64,000 nt of DNA from Catonia carolina (GCA_035578175.1 JAQMRL010000008.1:7850883-7914882); one strand, 5' to 3'. Counted from the stretch's first letter, positions 43,221-56,782 are shown. Notes: a model not told the origin generated them from the letters alone. Numbers and translations: made by a program.

Positions 43221-43402
43221 CCGGCCGCATTGGCGCAGTTGGTAACGTGCTCGCCTTTCATCATGCGGTCTTGGGTTCGAATCCCATTCAGGCACGGCAT
43301 ATTTTCATACGTTACAAAAAATCATTTCATCCATCACCGTCTGCATTAGCAGTAATTGCAGAATAGTCGGACGTTAAACAAAAAAAAAAAAAAAAAAAAA
43401 TT
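43221..43402 (+). mobile_element. SINE S1a with 13-bp target-site duplication
   Basis: GCCGGCCGCATTGGCGCAG head, GGGTTCGAATCCC, full S1a body and poly-A. TTCAAGCTATATT flanks both ends. The clearest complete S1a here. Confidence 0.95.
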
Positions 43403-43751
43403 CAAGCTATATTCATTATCAAAACATTTACTAGAAGTTTTTGTTTAACTGTTTGTAAATAATTCATACTGTTAAAAAAAAATTATATCACAAACCATAT
43501 CACGTGACATCAAAATAACAAGAATTTTTTTTTGTTATCGTTTATTTGAAATTTTGAACAGTACACAAATATATGGCTACTAGAAAATGTGTTGTACGTA
43601 CATAACCAAGTAACATGAAAGGAAACAAAGACAAAGATTTGGTACCCATTGGTATTTCTCTGGGTGTATAAGAAAGTATTAAATATGATAATTAGTTCGT
43701 TTAAAAAGAAAAATTAGGAAAATAGAATAATTACATTACTGAAATATTAAA
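43403..43751. other. Spacer, nothing recognised
   Basis: AT-rich; no frame or family. Confidence 0.5.
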
Positions 43752-44156
43752 CTGACAGTTGTTGTTGTTTAGGTCATCCGCCAAAAGGCTGGTTTGAACT
43801 TGTAGAGGTTTTACTAAGTAAATCGAGGAGTGAGGTGGTTTACAATTGCCTTCCTCACTGAGTGGAAAAGTACACTTATCAGCATGCCAGGCCTTCTGAA
43901 AAGCATATATTATCCACTCTGCAAATGACACTTTTACTTCATTCACCACAGGGTCTGGCTGTATAATGAAATTTATTACTTTCAGAGGAGATAACTCTGA
44001 TTAGTGTCTTTTACTTCTCTACCTCTTTTGTTCTTAAATGATTCAGTCATTTAATTGGGTGACCATGTGATAAGAAACAGAACTATTTATTTTAGCCCTG
44101 CAACTAACAGATTGAGTGTAAATAATTTGACACTCCGTCTGTCTGTTATGGGCAAA
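43752..44156 (+). repeat. Family R copy
   Basis: TTGTTGTTTAGGTCATCCGC through CTGTCTGTTATGGGCA. Confidence 0.8.
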
Positions 44157-44221
44157 ATCTGACAGTAAGGGATGCTGAAACTATTTGAAAAAAAATTTTT
44201 AGACTCATATTTTTCTGAAAT

Positions 44222-44560
44222 TTCATATTACCCACCAGGTTGGTCTAGAGGTAAAGTCGTCGCCGCGAGTCAGCTGTTTAACAGCTGATTTTCGGAGACG
44301 AAGGTTCCTGGTTCAAATCGTAGTAAAGCTATTTACTTTTATACGGATTTGAATACTAGACAGAAGTTACCGGTGTTTTTTGATTTTTGGGGTTCAATTA
44401 ACCATACTTTCTCAAGAATAAGTCGGCCTGGGTCTGTACAAGACTACACCTCATTTACATGTCATACACATCATCCTCATCTCATTGGGTCATGGGATTG
44501 CTTATTGTTCTAAATTGAACAGATTGCAACGTACACAAGTTAGGAATAAAAAAAAACTAA
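44222..44560 (+). mobile_element. SINE S2
   Basis: CCACCAGGTTGGTCTAGAGG head to AACGTACACAAGTTAGGAAT and A-rich tail. Confidence 0.85.
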
Positions 44561-44617
44561 CAAATTGTAGGAGTCAGCTTATCTAAATCAATTTGTTAAA
44601 CTAACCCAACAGCTGAT

Positions 44618-45362
44618 CGCTACAAGACCCTGTGTTGAACGAAGTGAAGGTGTCATTTGCAGGGTGGAAAGTAGATGCTTTTTACAGGGCCTGGCATGCT
44701 GTAAGCTTACTTTACCACAAAGTGGCATAGGCAATTGTAAACCACCTCACTCCTCGTTTTACATAGTAAACCCTTTAAAGAATCTAACCAGCCTTTCGCT
44801 GATAATAGCTGTTATTGGCTAGATCTCATCTGAAGTCTACAGTTTGTCGGATTATAGTCAAAGTTATCTCCTCTGAAAGTAATGAATTATTTCATTATAC
44901 AGCCGGACACTGTGGTGAATGAAGTGAAGGTGTCATTTGCAGGTTTGAAAATTGTGCTTTTCTGAAGGCTCGGCATCCTGATAAGCATACTTCTCAACTC
45001 AGTGAGGAATTAAATGGTAAACCACCTCTTTCCTCTTTGTACAGTATTCAGATGAACTAATGTCCCCTAGCCGTGGGAGTGAGTGAATGCATAACGCTCT
45101 CACTCGCACAAATTATACGCGCCGTTCCAATAACATTGTCGTATAATTTTGCTCATTGTTGTGAGCAAGTGTTAATGCATGCAGTAAACTAACAAGCAAG
45201 AGAACGACTGTAGTATGTTTTTAGATTTGGATTATAACGGTAAAGACCTTTGAGCGCATGCGTAGTTATGCCACATATCTCCCTCTCACTCGCTCTGCTA
45301 TGGGACATTAGTTCGTCTGATAACTATACTTAGTAAAGCCTCTAGAGGTTTAAACCAGCCTG
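44618..45362 (-). repeat. Family R fragments interrupted by a MITE
   Basis: R pieces at about 44618-44805, 44866-45048 and 45323-45362 surround a MITE (45051-45322). A patch TGTTATTGGCTAGATCTCAT near 44830 matches 29.95 kb inverted. Confidence 0.65.
45051..45322. mobile_element. MITE
   Basis: Inverted ends CAGATGAACTAATGTCCC / GGGACATTAGTTCGTCTG with GTGAGTGA-type pairing further in; TA at both sides. No frame. Confidence 0.75.
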
Positions 45363-46130
45363 ACGTTAGAACGAAGAATCCTTAGAACCTGTATTGGTAA
45401 GAGAATATACAAAGATAATAGTTGGAGACTGCTACCAAATAATGAAGTCTATAAAATTTCGGAGCCAATACTAGACACAATTAGGAAAAAACGAATCTCC
45501 TTTTTGGGCCATATCCTTAGAACACCGGAGAACAGAGTACTTAGACGACTTATTGAAAGTGTCTGGGATTTTAAAATTGGTTTGAACTGGACGAAGGAGG
45601 TCAAGGAGGACTTGGAAAGGTTTGGGTTGACGCTGGAGGATGTGAGGTTCAAGTCTGAGAGTTATAGAAAGTTGAAGGATCTGGCTTTGGAACCGGAAAC
45701 CAAGACTAGAAGAGTGCAGAGGGTGACGGAAGAACTCCGGGCTCAGAGATCACAAAGAATGAGGGAATACTGGGTAAAGATCAAGGCTCAGAGATCGAAG
45801 TAGAGTCTTCCATGTTGTGGCTGAAGTGGTCCATTGTGGCCTCACAAGTACAGCAACATAAGAAAATTAATTTACTAAATTAAAATTCTGTTTTTATAAA
45901 AATGTTTGCGGCCTCCGGGCCAGCCCAGTCAGTCAGCTGGTAGAAAGTCGCTATTATTTGTTAAGTAACACCGGTTGGGCAAGCGACTTTGTATGGTGAC
46001 CAGCTGACAGCCATCCATGAACGAACTCTACTGGGAGTCCCTGTTCAAACTCATGTCTAATAATACAGCAAAGCAGCCATCTAATTGGTTAGTTGTCAAC
46101 AGCGTACAGTTCCCGATAACAAATAAAAGC

Positions 46131-46158
<28 letters not shown>
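45363..46158 (+). pseudogene. LINE 3' end: RT tail, 3' UTR and poly-A
   Basis: Reads RRILRTCIGKRIYKDNSW, ISEPILDTIRKKRISFLG, HILRTPENRVLRRLIESV, WTKEVKEDLERFGLTLEDV and ends VKIKAQRSK, TAG at 45801-45803. About 320 bp later comes AATAAA and a poly-A run (46134-46158). Related to the LINE at 34331-35206. Confidence 0.85.
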
Positions 46159-46161
<3 letters not shown>

Positions 46162-47062
46162 AGTGTGAAACACTCACACAACTTGTAATCTCTTGCCAAT
46201 GCAAATAATTAACAATATAACCAAATTTTAGCAATAAGACATTAGAAATAAACAAAAAACTAACCTCAAAAACAATGAAAATCTAACTGTTTGGCTTAAA
46301 AATACGGAAAATCACTCTTTCACGCTAAACTAGGCTCTGGTGCGAAAAATGCTTTAAATAAAAGTTGTAGATCTTTTTATTTTCTATAAAATTTATTATA
46401 TACACTTTTGTCGTAAAATGCATTCTAAGGCCGAAATCTTAAAAAAATCGATTTTTCACACGTTTTCGTGAGAAAAAAACAGAAAATCGCTAATTACCGC
46501 TAAACTAAGCGTTATACAAAAAAATGTTTGAAATAAAAGTTGTAGGACTTTTAATTCTCTACAACTTTTATTATATAACGTTTTGCGCTAAATTGCATAT
46601 TAAAGCCGTAATCTTAAAAAAACTATGTTTTTACGTGAAAACACCCTCACCAAGAATTTCAGCAAACATGGCGCCTACCCTATCTTGTAGAGAATAAAAA
46701 ATTGAGTAAATGAGGCGATTTTTAAAAAAATCGTAGGACCAGTTTTTGAGAAAATTGCAAAAAAGTGAAAAATTATTCGAATAAACTACTACTTCCGGTT
46801 TACCGATTTTGATGAAAATGTTCGTGTCGGGTCCGGTAGTGGTATGTAACTTAAGTTTCAAGTTTCAAGTTCGTACAATGTTCCGTTCTTGAGATATTTT
46901 GTATACACACAGACACACACACACACAGACCAATCGCTAAAAACATGTTTTTTGGGTTCAGGGGGTCTGAAAACGTATAGATCCGGTGAAAACTCGATTT
47001 CTTAAAATCGACATGAAAACAATACTTTCCTTCCTATATATTCATATAGGCAAGAGAAAGTA
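46153..47062 (-). mobile_element. HINE-like family H copy 10
   Basis: Hairpin end AATCTAGTGTGAAACACTC sits at the end of the LINE poly-A run. It closes GGCAAGAGAAAGTA. Confidence 0.75.
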
Positions 47063-47173
47063 ACAAGCGCACACACACAACACACTACACTACAACACAC
47101 CACACTTACACACACGCACACACACACACACGCACGCGCGCGCGCACGCGCACACACACACACACACACACAC
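47063..47173 (+). repeat. CA-rich microsatellite
   Basis: ACACAC with CGCG interruptions, adjoining the HINE. Confidence 0.95.
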
Positions 47174-47566
47174 ATACCACATACTTATGCGTACTCATAT
47201 GTCATACACACTACACCATGCACATGTAGAATTTCCACGAACGCGGGACTTGTTCCGTTACTAGTGCCATATTGTACATGTGTCTGGAACACTATACACA
47301 AAAAGTCTTTTACAGGAGGGGAACGATGTCGCCTCTTCACAAGATTTTGACAATAATAAAGAAATAAATTTAATCCCCGACATGTTTTCTTAGAATAATT
47401 TTTTACCCAAATAAAAGTTTTTACCAAATGATTACCATTCTGTTAAGCTACATACGCATTTATTTATTATTACTTAAGCCTTGGTTCGTTCGGAATCTGG
47501 ATATAATGAACTTATAACGATTTATTACCAAAATTATTTATTATAATTTAATTTATCAAACTTATA
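47174..47566. other. Spacer, nothing recognised
   Basis: No known family or convincing frame. Confidence 0.5.
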
Positions 47567-48576
47567 CAGGGTGATTCATGAAGTTCTCCCCCCACTTCTA
47601 CAGCACATTGTACTAGTAAAAATAATGAAAAAATGTTATATAAACATAGGTCCGAAAACGCTTCGTTAGCGAGTTACAGCTAGCGAAAGTTTCGCCTGGA
47701 TTTCAGTTCACCAGGTGAAATGAGGTCTTCCTGGAATTGTGGTAAGGTAGATTAAGGGGCGAATTCAATCATTTCTTATGGTTTTTGATCTGATAAATTG
47801 AATAAAACAGGTCCCAGAACTGTAAGTTAAATAGTTTTTGAGAAAACCAGTGTCAAATGCAAAAAATGGAGTGAAAATCACATTTTTTCATCTTTGGGCA
47901 AGAATAACTTTGTTATTTCACCAAGAAACAGTTAAAAATTTTCAATAAAAAATGTAGAAAATTTTATTCTGAACAAACCGATGTAAATAAAGTACACAGA
48001 AAGCGAATAGTTTTTGAGAAAACCAGTGTCAAATGCAAAAAAATGGAGTGAAAAAAACACATTTTTTCATTTTAGTTTTTCCGGTTAATTTTACTTTGTA
48101 CTCTTATGAATAAAAACTCATTTAATCAAACATCTATCGCTTTCTGTGTACTTAATTTACACCGGTTTGTTCAGAATAAAATTTTCTACATGTTTTATTG
48201 AAAAATTTTAACTGTTTCTTGGTGAAATAACACAGTTATCCTTGCCCAAAGATGAAAAAATAAGTTTTTCACTCCATTTTTTGCATTTGACACTGGTTTT
48301 CTTAAAAACTATTTAACTTACAGATCTGGGACCTGTTTTATTCAATTTATCAGATCAAAAACCATAAGAAATGATTGAATTTGCCCCTTAATCTACCTTA
48401 CCACAATTCCAGGAAGACCTCATTTCACCTGGTGAACTGAAATCCAGGCGAAACTTTCGCTAGCTGTAACTCGCTAACGAAGCGTTTTCGGACCTATGTT
48501 TATATAACATTTTTTCATTATTTTTACTAGTACAATGTGCTGTAGAAGTGGGGGGAGAACTTCATGAATCACCCTG
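47567..48576. mobile_element. 1-kb foldback element F2, inverted relative to F1
   Basis: Same ends as the 35.86-kb element with TA on both sides. Its asymmetric middle shows it is the reverse complement of F1, with only scattered differences. Confidence 0.92.
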
Positions 48577-48629
48577 TATAGACTACTAAAATAAAATACA
48601 ATTAGATTACTTCACTTAAGTTAGTTAGA

Positions 48630-49399
48630 AAAATCTGGTGTGTAACACTCACACAACTTTCTCTTGCCTATGCAAATAATTAATAATAAACCTAACATTA
48701 TTAATAAAATATTAGAAATAAACAAAAACTAACCTCAAAAACATAACCTTATTTTAATCATGAGTGAATGACGCAAAATGAAAATCGAACTCAATTTGGC
48801 TTAAAAAAAAACGAAAAATCACACTTTCACGCTAAACTAGGCTCTGTAGAGAAACATGCACTAAATAAAATTTGTAGATCTCTTAATTTTCTATAAAATT
48901 TATTATATACTTTTTTGTCGTAAAATGCATACTAAGGCCGAAATGTTAAAAAAATCAATTTTTCTCACGTTTTCGTGAGAAAAAACAGAAAATCGCAAAT
49001 TACCGCTAAACTAAGCGTTATACAAAAAAATGTTTGAAGTAAAAGTTGTAGGTTTTTAAATTCTCTACAACTTTTATTATATACATTTTTGCTCTAATTT
49101 GCATATTAAAGCCGTAATCTTAAAAAAACTATGTTTTTACGTAAAAACAGCCTCACCGAGAATTTCAGCAAACATGGCGCCTACCCTATCTTGTAGAGAA
49201 TAAAAAATTGAGTAAACCAGGCGATTTTTAAAAAATCGTAGGACCAGTTTTTGAGAAAATGGCAAAAAAGTGAAAAATTATACGAATAAACTACTACTTC
49301 CGGTTGACCGATTTTGATGAAAATGTTCGTGTCGGGTCCGGTAGTGGTATGTAACTTAAGTTTCAAGTTTGTACGATGTTCCGTTCTTGAGATATTCTG

Positions 49400-49448
<49 letters not shown>

Positions 49449-49598
49449 ACACACACACACAGACCAATCGCTAAAAACATGTTTTTTTTGGGTTCAGGGG
49501 GTCTGAAAACGTATAGATCCGGTGAAAACTCGATTTCTTAAAATCGACATGAAAACAATACTTTCCTTCCTATATATTCATATAGGCAAGAGAAAGTA
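48630..49598 (-). mobile_element. HINE-like family H copy 11
   Basis: AAATCTGGTGTGTAACACTC through GGCAAGAGAAAGTA; the core carries about 28 CA units. Confidence 0.75.
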
Positions 49599-49894
49599 AA
49601 AAATAAACTTGACAAACAATACGAGTAGAATACTGTTTTTTACAATCAAAATAATTTATCTGTCCGAAACCACTTGTCGTACCACGCATTATTAACGTAG
49701 TTCAGAACCGGTCCCATCATTACATTATGTAGTGTATCCGGATGGCGACATAACCGGCGTGGGAAAACCCAGTGTGACGTCACACTGGAAATCAGAAGTC
49801 ACACTGGAGTGAAATAACAGACATCAAAATTTTAGTTATTAGCGACTACTTTGGATTAAAGAACGCTGGGCGTGAAGTTTAATAATTTTCTGTA

Positions 49895-49972
49895 CCTAAG
49901 CCAGGAATCGAACTTGAGACTTCCGCTTTGCAATGTAGCATGCTGACCATTGCGCTACGGAGGCGACCATTA
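49895..49972 (-). repeat. tRNA-like element
   Basis: The minus strand has CCTCCGTAGCGCAATGGTC (A-box-like) and AAGTTCGATTCCTGG (B box). It shares the CTCCGTAGC..A..GGT and B-box context with 3496-3577, so it is probably a SINE head rather than a gene. Confidence 0.5.
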
Positions 49973-50275
49973 ATTAGTTTCTTTTAAAAATTAATTTTAA
50001 ATATTTGTGTTCATTTACTAAAATAAAATAGCGTTTCTTCGAATAATATGTCGTATATACGTACAAGTATATTTTTTAGACTGTTTGTAAATAGTGATTT
50101 TATCCATTTTATCAATGTTTTTTAATTGTAAAATATTTTGTCTTAAATGATGACTTTAAAATTAAAATTATATTTAGTTTTTTTGCTACAAGTCTAAGTA
50201 AGAGAATATATTTTGTTTAGGAAGCCTGAACATAATTTTAATTATTCATATGGTTGGTTATTCATATTGTTAATT

Positions 50276-50634
50276 ATTTACACTCAATCTGTTCGTTGCA
50301 GGGCTAAAATAAATAGTTCTGTTTCTTATCACATGGTCAGTCAATTAAATGACTGAATCATTTAAGAACAGAAGAGGTAGAGGTGTAAAAGACACTAATC
50401 AGAGTTATCTTCTCTGAAAGTAATGAATTTCATTGTACAGCCAGACCCTGTGGTGAATGAAGTGAAGTTGTCATTTACAGAGTGGAAAATATGTACTTTT
50501 CAGAGGGCCTGGCATGCTGATAAGCGTACTTTTCCGCTCAGTGAGGAAGGCAATTGTAAACCACCTCACTCCTCGTTTTACTTAGTAAAACCTCTAGAGG
50601 TTCAAACCAGCCTTCGGCTGTTGACCTAAACAAC
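50276..50634 (-). repeat. Family R copy
   Basis: ACACTCAATCTGTTCGTTGC through GACCTAAACAACA. Confidence 0.8.
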
Positions 50635-50639
50635 ATTGT

Positions 50640-51090
50640 TGGATGAAACAATGAACAGATTTTTTTGTGTATAATTAAAAAGATTACGATTGAAAAGGTG
50701 AAGCGGGAAGAGTTGATTGTAGTCATCATGACGGTCGTCCAGTGGAGACGTCATGTTCTTTTCTCGAAGTAGTGCGTCAATGGGTGCTTCATCGGGATCC
50801 GTTGGGCGCAACAATCGGTTGAGGGACGCTCGCGACAGCGGGAGGGGAGATGACGGTTACCGTGTTGGGTTGGCGAGCGGAAGCATCATCTTCTCTCTTG
50901 CGGGATCGTCGATGGGTGTTTGTCAAAGTCCGGTAGCCGTGTGCCGATGGTGGATGTCTGGTCGAAGCTTTGGAGTGGATGGAATGACAAACAGGCTTAG
51001 CGAAGGCGTTTTTATATAGTAATCAAAAGAGCGGTTACTAACCCTCTGCAGTGCCGACAAAAATCTGTCGGCCTTGTCGGAAGTATTGTC
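50640..51090 (-). other. GC-richer segment with broken minus-strand frames
   Basis: Two overlapping minus-strand frames look coding-like. One reads HGYRTLTNTHRRSRKREDD and VTVISPPAVASVPQPIVAPN, then a stop. The next frame continues RPTDPDEAPIDALLREKN and MTSPLDDRHDDYNQLFPL. I do not recognise the protein. A retrotransposon ORF1 with a frameshift is possible. At 51050-51105 TGTCGG recurs several times. Confidence 0.35.
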
Positions 51091-51367
51091 GGCTTCCCTC
51101 TGTCGGTATGTCTACCTGAAGCACAAGAACCTAATTAACGGGAGTGACGGTGACAGTAGGAAGAGGCGATATAGAAAAGTGAATCTATACTTCTATACTG
51201 ATATTATAAAGACAAAGCGTGTTTTTTTGTGCAGGATAATTTCCAAAACTACTAAACGGATTTTCATGAAATTTTAACACCGTGTTCGTATTTATATTCA
51301 CAGCAACATTTTATTTTTAAACTTTAAAAAATGATAACCCTAAGGGCCCTTACGAAGATTTTCATAA
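51091..51367. other. Spacer with a widespread arthropod repeat motif
   Basis: CAAAACTACTAAACGGATTT and TTCATGAAATTTTAAC form a pattern common in arthropod non-autonomous repeats. Family not assigned. Confidence 0.4.
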
Positions 51368-51888
<521 letters not shown>

Positions 51889-52115
51889 GAATAAAAGAGA
51901 GAGAGAGAGATGGGGTGGTGGTGGTGAAGAGAAGGGTGAGAGGAAGAGAGAAAAGGGGGGAGAGAGGGAGAGAAAGGTAGGAAGGAGATATATAAGGTTG
52001 GAGGGAGCGAATGAGGGAAAGGGTGAGAAAGAGTGGTATAGGAGGAGACGGAAGGGAAGGAGAGTACGAGAGGTAAATGGGGAGAGAGAAGTAGAGAGAG
52101 AGCGTGTGTTTGTGC
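51889..52115 (+). repeat. GA-rich low-complexity tract
   Basis: Purine-rich sequence continuing from the compound array. Reading frames here are compositional. Confidence 0.85.
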
Positions 52116-52440
52116 GTGCGCGCACAAACTATCTTTGAAGACATTACGGGGGAATTTATCAAAAGTTGTGTGCGTATGTAAGTGCGTTTTGGAATACACA
52201 GTCGATCTAGCCGCTACACAATTTCTGTTCATTTTTTTTTTAATTGATTACACCATTTTTCGCGTGCGAAGTCGCGACGAGGCGTTCTAGTCATTCATAT
52301 GACAAATTTATATGTCTAATGCATTACGAAGAAAACAAAAAAGTTATAAAAATTTTCAAATTTTTGATAGAGCAACTTACTATTTTATCAACTGTCGTCG
52401 AAATTACATTTAAAGCCCGGTTTTTATTATCCACTACTTT

Positions 52441-53380
52441 TTACTTTCTCTTGCCTATATGAATATATAGGAAGGAAAGTATTGTTTTCATGTCGATTTT
52501 TCGAAATCAAGTTTTCACCGGATCTATACGTTTTCAGACCCCCTGAACCCAAAAAAAACATGTTTTTAGCGATTGGTCTGTGTGTGTGTGTGTGTGTGTA
52601 CAGAATATCTCAAGAACGGAACATCGTACGAACTTGAAACTTTAAACTTAAGTTACATATCACTACCGGACACGACACGAACATTTTCATCAAAATCGGT
52701 CAACCAGAAGTAGTAGTTTATTCGTATAATTTTTCACTTTTTTGCGATTTTCTCAAAAACTAGTCCTACGATTTTTTTTAAAATCAACTGGTTTACTACA
52801 TTTTTTATGCTCTACAATATAGGGTAGGCGCCATGTTTGCTGAAATTCTGCTTAAGGCTGTTTTTACGTAAAAACATTTTCTTTTTAAGATTGCGGCTTT
52901 AATATGCATTTTAGCGCAAAACGTTATATAATAAAAGTTGTAGAGAATGTAAAATTCTACAACTTTTATTTCAAACATTTTTTTGTATAACGCTTAGTTT
53001 AGCAGTAATTTGCGATTTTCTGTTTTTTTTCTCACGAAAACGTGAGAAAAATCGATTTTTTTAACATTTCGGTCTTAGTATGCATTTTACGACAAAAGTG
53101 TATATAATTAAATTTATAGAAAATTAAAAGATCTACAACTTTTGTTTAGAGCATTTTTCTCTACAGAGCCTAGTTTAGCGTGAAAGCGTGATTTTCCGTA
53201 TTTTTAAGCCAAACTGAGTTCGATTGTCATTTTGCGTCATTCACTCATGATTAAAATAAGGTTATGTTTTTGGGGTTAGTTTTTGTTTATTTCTAATATT
53301 TTATTAATAATGTTAGGTTTATTATTAATTATTTGCATTGGCAAGAGAAAGTTGAGTGAGTGTTTCACACCAGATTTTTT
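52441..53380 (+). mobile_element. HINE-like family H copy 12
   Basis: ACTTTCTCTTGCC through GGCAAGAGAAAGTTGAGTG, hairpin, CAGATTTTTT; followed by S1b. Confidence 0.78.
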
Positions 53381-53545
53381 AATTAATTTAATTAACGTCG
53401 CATCAACAGCGACGACATTGCGGTGTAACTGTGCGTAACGAGGATGAAATAATTTTTTATAACGTAAGAAAATAAGCCTTGCCTGAGTGGGATTCGAACC
53501 CAGGACCGCATGATGAGAGGCGAGCACGTTACCAACTACGTTAAT
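53381..53545 (-). mobile_element. SINE S1b abutting HINE copy 12
   Basis: TTAACGTCGCATCAACAGCG through GTGGGATTCGAACCCAGGA and CGAGCACGTTACC. Confidence 0.75.
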
Positions 53546-53900
53546 TTTTCTGAATAGGTTAAGTTTTTTATCCGAGTTTTAATAAATTGAATTAATTCAC
53601 CCCTCGTTAGGTATTGTATATTGTTCATATACTTCGGAAATAAGAATCAACAGAAGAGATTTGGCGGGAAATTATACATTTCCCGCCCAATAATTTAACA
53701 ACACATTCAAATTATCATTTCAAATTTCGTTTAATAATTTAATTTTTGGATTAACATTTGAAATTTTTCTACAATAAATAATAATACAACTAAATATATA
53801 TTCACTGAACATTTACAAATATCAAATAACACGTATAATTGTAATGTGATAGTTTGTTAATGATTTGAACACAAGATGGCGTTAGTGATGTTTGTTGTTT
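53546..53900. other. Spacer, nothing recognised
   Basis: AT-rich, no family or frame. Confidence 0.5.
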
Positions 53901-54833
53901 TTACTTTCTCTTGCCTATATGAATATATAGGAAGGAAAGTATTGTTTTCATGTCGATTTTTTGAAATCGAGTTTTCACCGGATCTATACGTTTTCAGACC
54001 CCCTGAACCCAAAAAACATGTTTTTAGCGATTGGTCTGTGTGTGTGTGAACAGAATATCTCAAGAACGGAACATCGTACGAACTTGAAACTTGAAACTTA
54101 AGTTACATACCACTACCGGACGCGACACGAACATTTTCATCAAAATCGGTCAACCGGAAGTAGTAGTTTATTCGTATAATTTTTCAGTTTTTTGCGATTT
54201 TCTCAAAAACTGGTCCTACGATTTTTTTTAAAATCGCCTATTTTACTCAATTTTTTATTCTCTACAAGATAGGGTAGGCGCCATGTTTGCTGAAATTCTC
54301 GGTGAGGCTGTTTTCACGTAAAAACGTTGTTTTTTTAAGATTACGGCTTTAATATAAATTTTAGCGCAAAAACTTATATAATAAAAGTTGTAGAGAATTT
54401 AAAAACCTACAACTTCTGTTTTAAACATTTTTTTGTATGACGTTTAGTTTAGCAGTAATTAGCGATTTTCTGATTTTTTTCTCACGAAAACGTGTGAAAA
54501 ATCGATTTTTTTAAGATTTTGGCCTTAGTATGCATTTTACGACAAAAGTGAATATAACCAAATTTATAGGAAATTTAAAGATCTACAACTTTTATTTAAC
54601 GTATTTTTCTCTACAGAGCCTAGTTTAGCGTGAAATAGTGATTTTCCGTATTTTTAAGCCAGACTGAGGTTGATTTTCATTTTGAGTGTTTCAGTCATGA
54701 TTAAAATAAGGTTATGTTTATTGAGGTTAGTTTTTTGTTTATTTCTAATATTTTATTACTAATGTTAAATTATATTGTAAATTATTTGCATTGGCAAGAG
54801 AAAGTTGTGTGAGTGTTTCACACCAGATTTTTT
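53901..54833 (+). mobile_element. HINE-like family H copy 13
   Basis: Complete copy; especially close to copy 1 (shared GGACGCGACACG and TGAGTGTTTCA variants). Confidence 0.78.
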
Positions 54834-55117
54834 GGTTGCGGAAGGGAGTGTAACTATACCCTTACGCATTACAAAATATATGTACATATACATCTTCAAA
54901 AACACACAACGTACGTAGACCATCAACTTACTATACACACACACACATACAGAATTTGTTTGTATTTGTTATAGTAGTGGTATTGTAATATTGTAGGGTA
55001 AGGGGAGATGGTTCGTGAAGCAGTCGGATGGGGAGAGCGGGGAGTAGATCGCATTACAAAAACCTTTTGGCCGCGCTCCACCGACACTAGGCTGGGCGTA
55101 TTCCAACACAGTTTGCG

Positions 55118-55312
55118 CCGCCGATGCTCCGAAAATATCTTCTTAACAGATCCACGCAGTGGTGTTTCGTTCTTCAGTCGTATGACTATTATACATTTTA
55201 GATTTGTCCTAATACTTGATCTCCGTTTTCCTGTAAGCTCATCTTACTGTGGCATTTCTGTTAGCAACGAAATACAGTAGTACAAGCTTGACAATCCGAA
55301 TTAACCCTTTAC
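55118..55312 (+). repeat. Left copy of a local duplication, empty insertion site
   Basis: AAATATCTTCTTAACAGATC through AGTAGTACAAGCTTGACAAT is repeated at 55930-56815, where an element is inserted at its TTAA. Confidence 0.88.
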
Positions 55313-55925
55313 TTTTCACTCCCTATCTGAAGCTTAAAAAAATATCTTCACAACTTTTTTTTGTTTTAATGTCAATTAGAAATGATAGTAATAAAATAAA
55401 ATTAGGTAAAATTGAGGTTTATTTAGGGGTGAGTTTGGTAAGTGTATAGGTCTACATTGCCACATACCGCTGTAAACAGGCTAATGAGTTGTATGTGTTA
55501 TACAACTCCTTACATAGAAAATATCTTCCTTGTATACATTGCCAAACATTAGCTAATAAGGATTGTACATACAAAAGTAAAAAAAAAAACAGTTTGTTAA
55601 TTGAACTTATTTTGTCTACTTATTACAGAAACTGAAAAAACAATTTTATAATTTGGTAAAACACAAGTTTAAATTACATTTTGTGCAGTACATTTCTGTT
55701 GGTCCATTTTTGCAAAAGTTGCACCTCTGCATTTTTTGGTGAAGAGGGAAATGACGGATTCCGTAGTATTGAACTTTAGCTTCCGATGTGGGCACCACTG
55801 GTTTCCTGATCATTGTTATCTTTTCTTTATTGACCGATGATGGTCTTCCATGCCTACCTTTATTATATAATTACTTGGATAATACAATCCGGAACTTTTT
55901 GCTGTAATGGTTTTCATTAGGGTGC
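55313..55925. other. Spacer, nothing recognised
   Basis: No gene or named family seen. Confidence 0.5.
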
Positions 55926-55948
55926 AATGATGCGAAATATCTTCTTAA

Positions 55949-56650
55949 GGGGGTAGACAACCCAGAAAATGGAAATAAAAACTTCTGGCTATAATTTATC
56001 ATTATTTATTTTAAATGAAAGAGTAATTTACTAGTAATGATCTACCATTTGAACCAAGCCAAAAAATTAATTACAGCCGCTAATATAAGGGTGAGGTTGG
56101 AAAAGCGGGCTTTTACGGGGAATCAAATATCTCAGGAACCAAGAAAGATATCAACATGATTCTTATGCTACAAAATACAGAAAATTGCTGTCTGTTATTT
56201 GTTGTATGCGCTTGTATGTATGTTTCTTACAAGAATTTTATTAAAGAAAAACCACATTTTCAAAAATCTTTTTTTATGCATTCACAAATTATTTTGTAAC
56301 TAAATCCGTATTAAGGTTTTTATAATAATCATTCCACAGATGATAGAGCAAGAAATTATGAACATTCGAAAAAAAAACATCATCCAAATATCTCCAATAC
56401 AAACCAAAATATTTATTTCCTAAGAATGTACAATCATACAAAAACCACATTTCCGGAAAACTTAAAGTTGAAGGAATAATTTCACTCGCCTTGGTAGTGA
56501 GCTTTATTTTAAACAGATGTTTTTTTAACTTTTTGTCAACGTACAAACAAAGTAAACAAATATTGTGATTCAGAAAATTTTTAACTTCAAATAAATGCAA
56601 AAAACAATCGAAATTAAAAAAAAAATAATCTTCATGAGTTGACTACCCCC
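55949..56650 (-). mobile_element. TTAA-flanked transposable element
   Basis: Inverted ends GGGGGTAGACAAC / GTTGACTACCCCC lie between two TTAA sequences (55945-55948, 56651-56654). The paralogous site at 55143-55146 has one TTAA and no insert. This fits a piggyBac-type target duplication. A TA target with ends A...T would look the same. The minus strand has a 103-codon open frame (56600-56289) with CLYVDKKLKKH and LYWRYLDDVFF. I do not recognise it. Confidence 0.72.
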
Positions 56651-56782
56651 TTAACAGATCCACGCGCAGTGGTGTTTCGTTCTTCAGTCTTATGTCTATT
56701 ATAAATTTTAGATTTGTCCTAATACTTGATCTCCGTTTTCCTGTAAGCTCATCTTACTGTGGCATCTGTTAGCAACGAAATA

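Noticed and set aside
43240..43300. tRNA gene
   Set aside because: The A and B boxes belong to the S1 SINE head, followed by a body, poly-A and target duplications; many diverged copies exist.
55008..55280. 90-codon plus-strand frame starting MVREAVGWGERG
   Set aside because: No recognisable domain, spans the edge of a duplicated repeat, and the second copy does not keep the frame.
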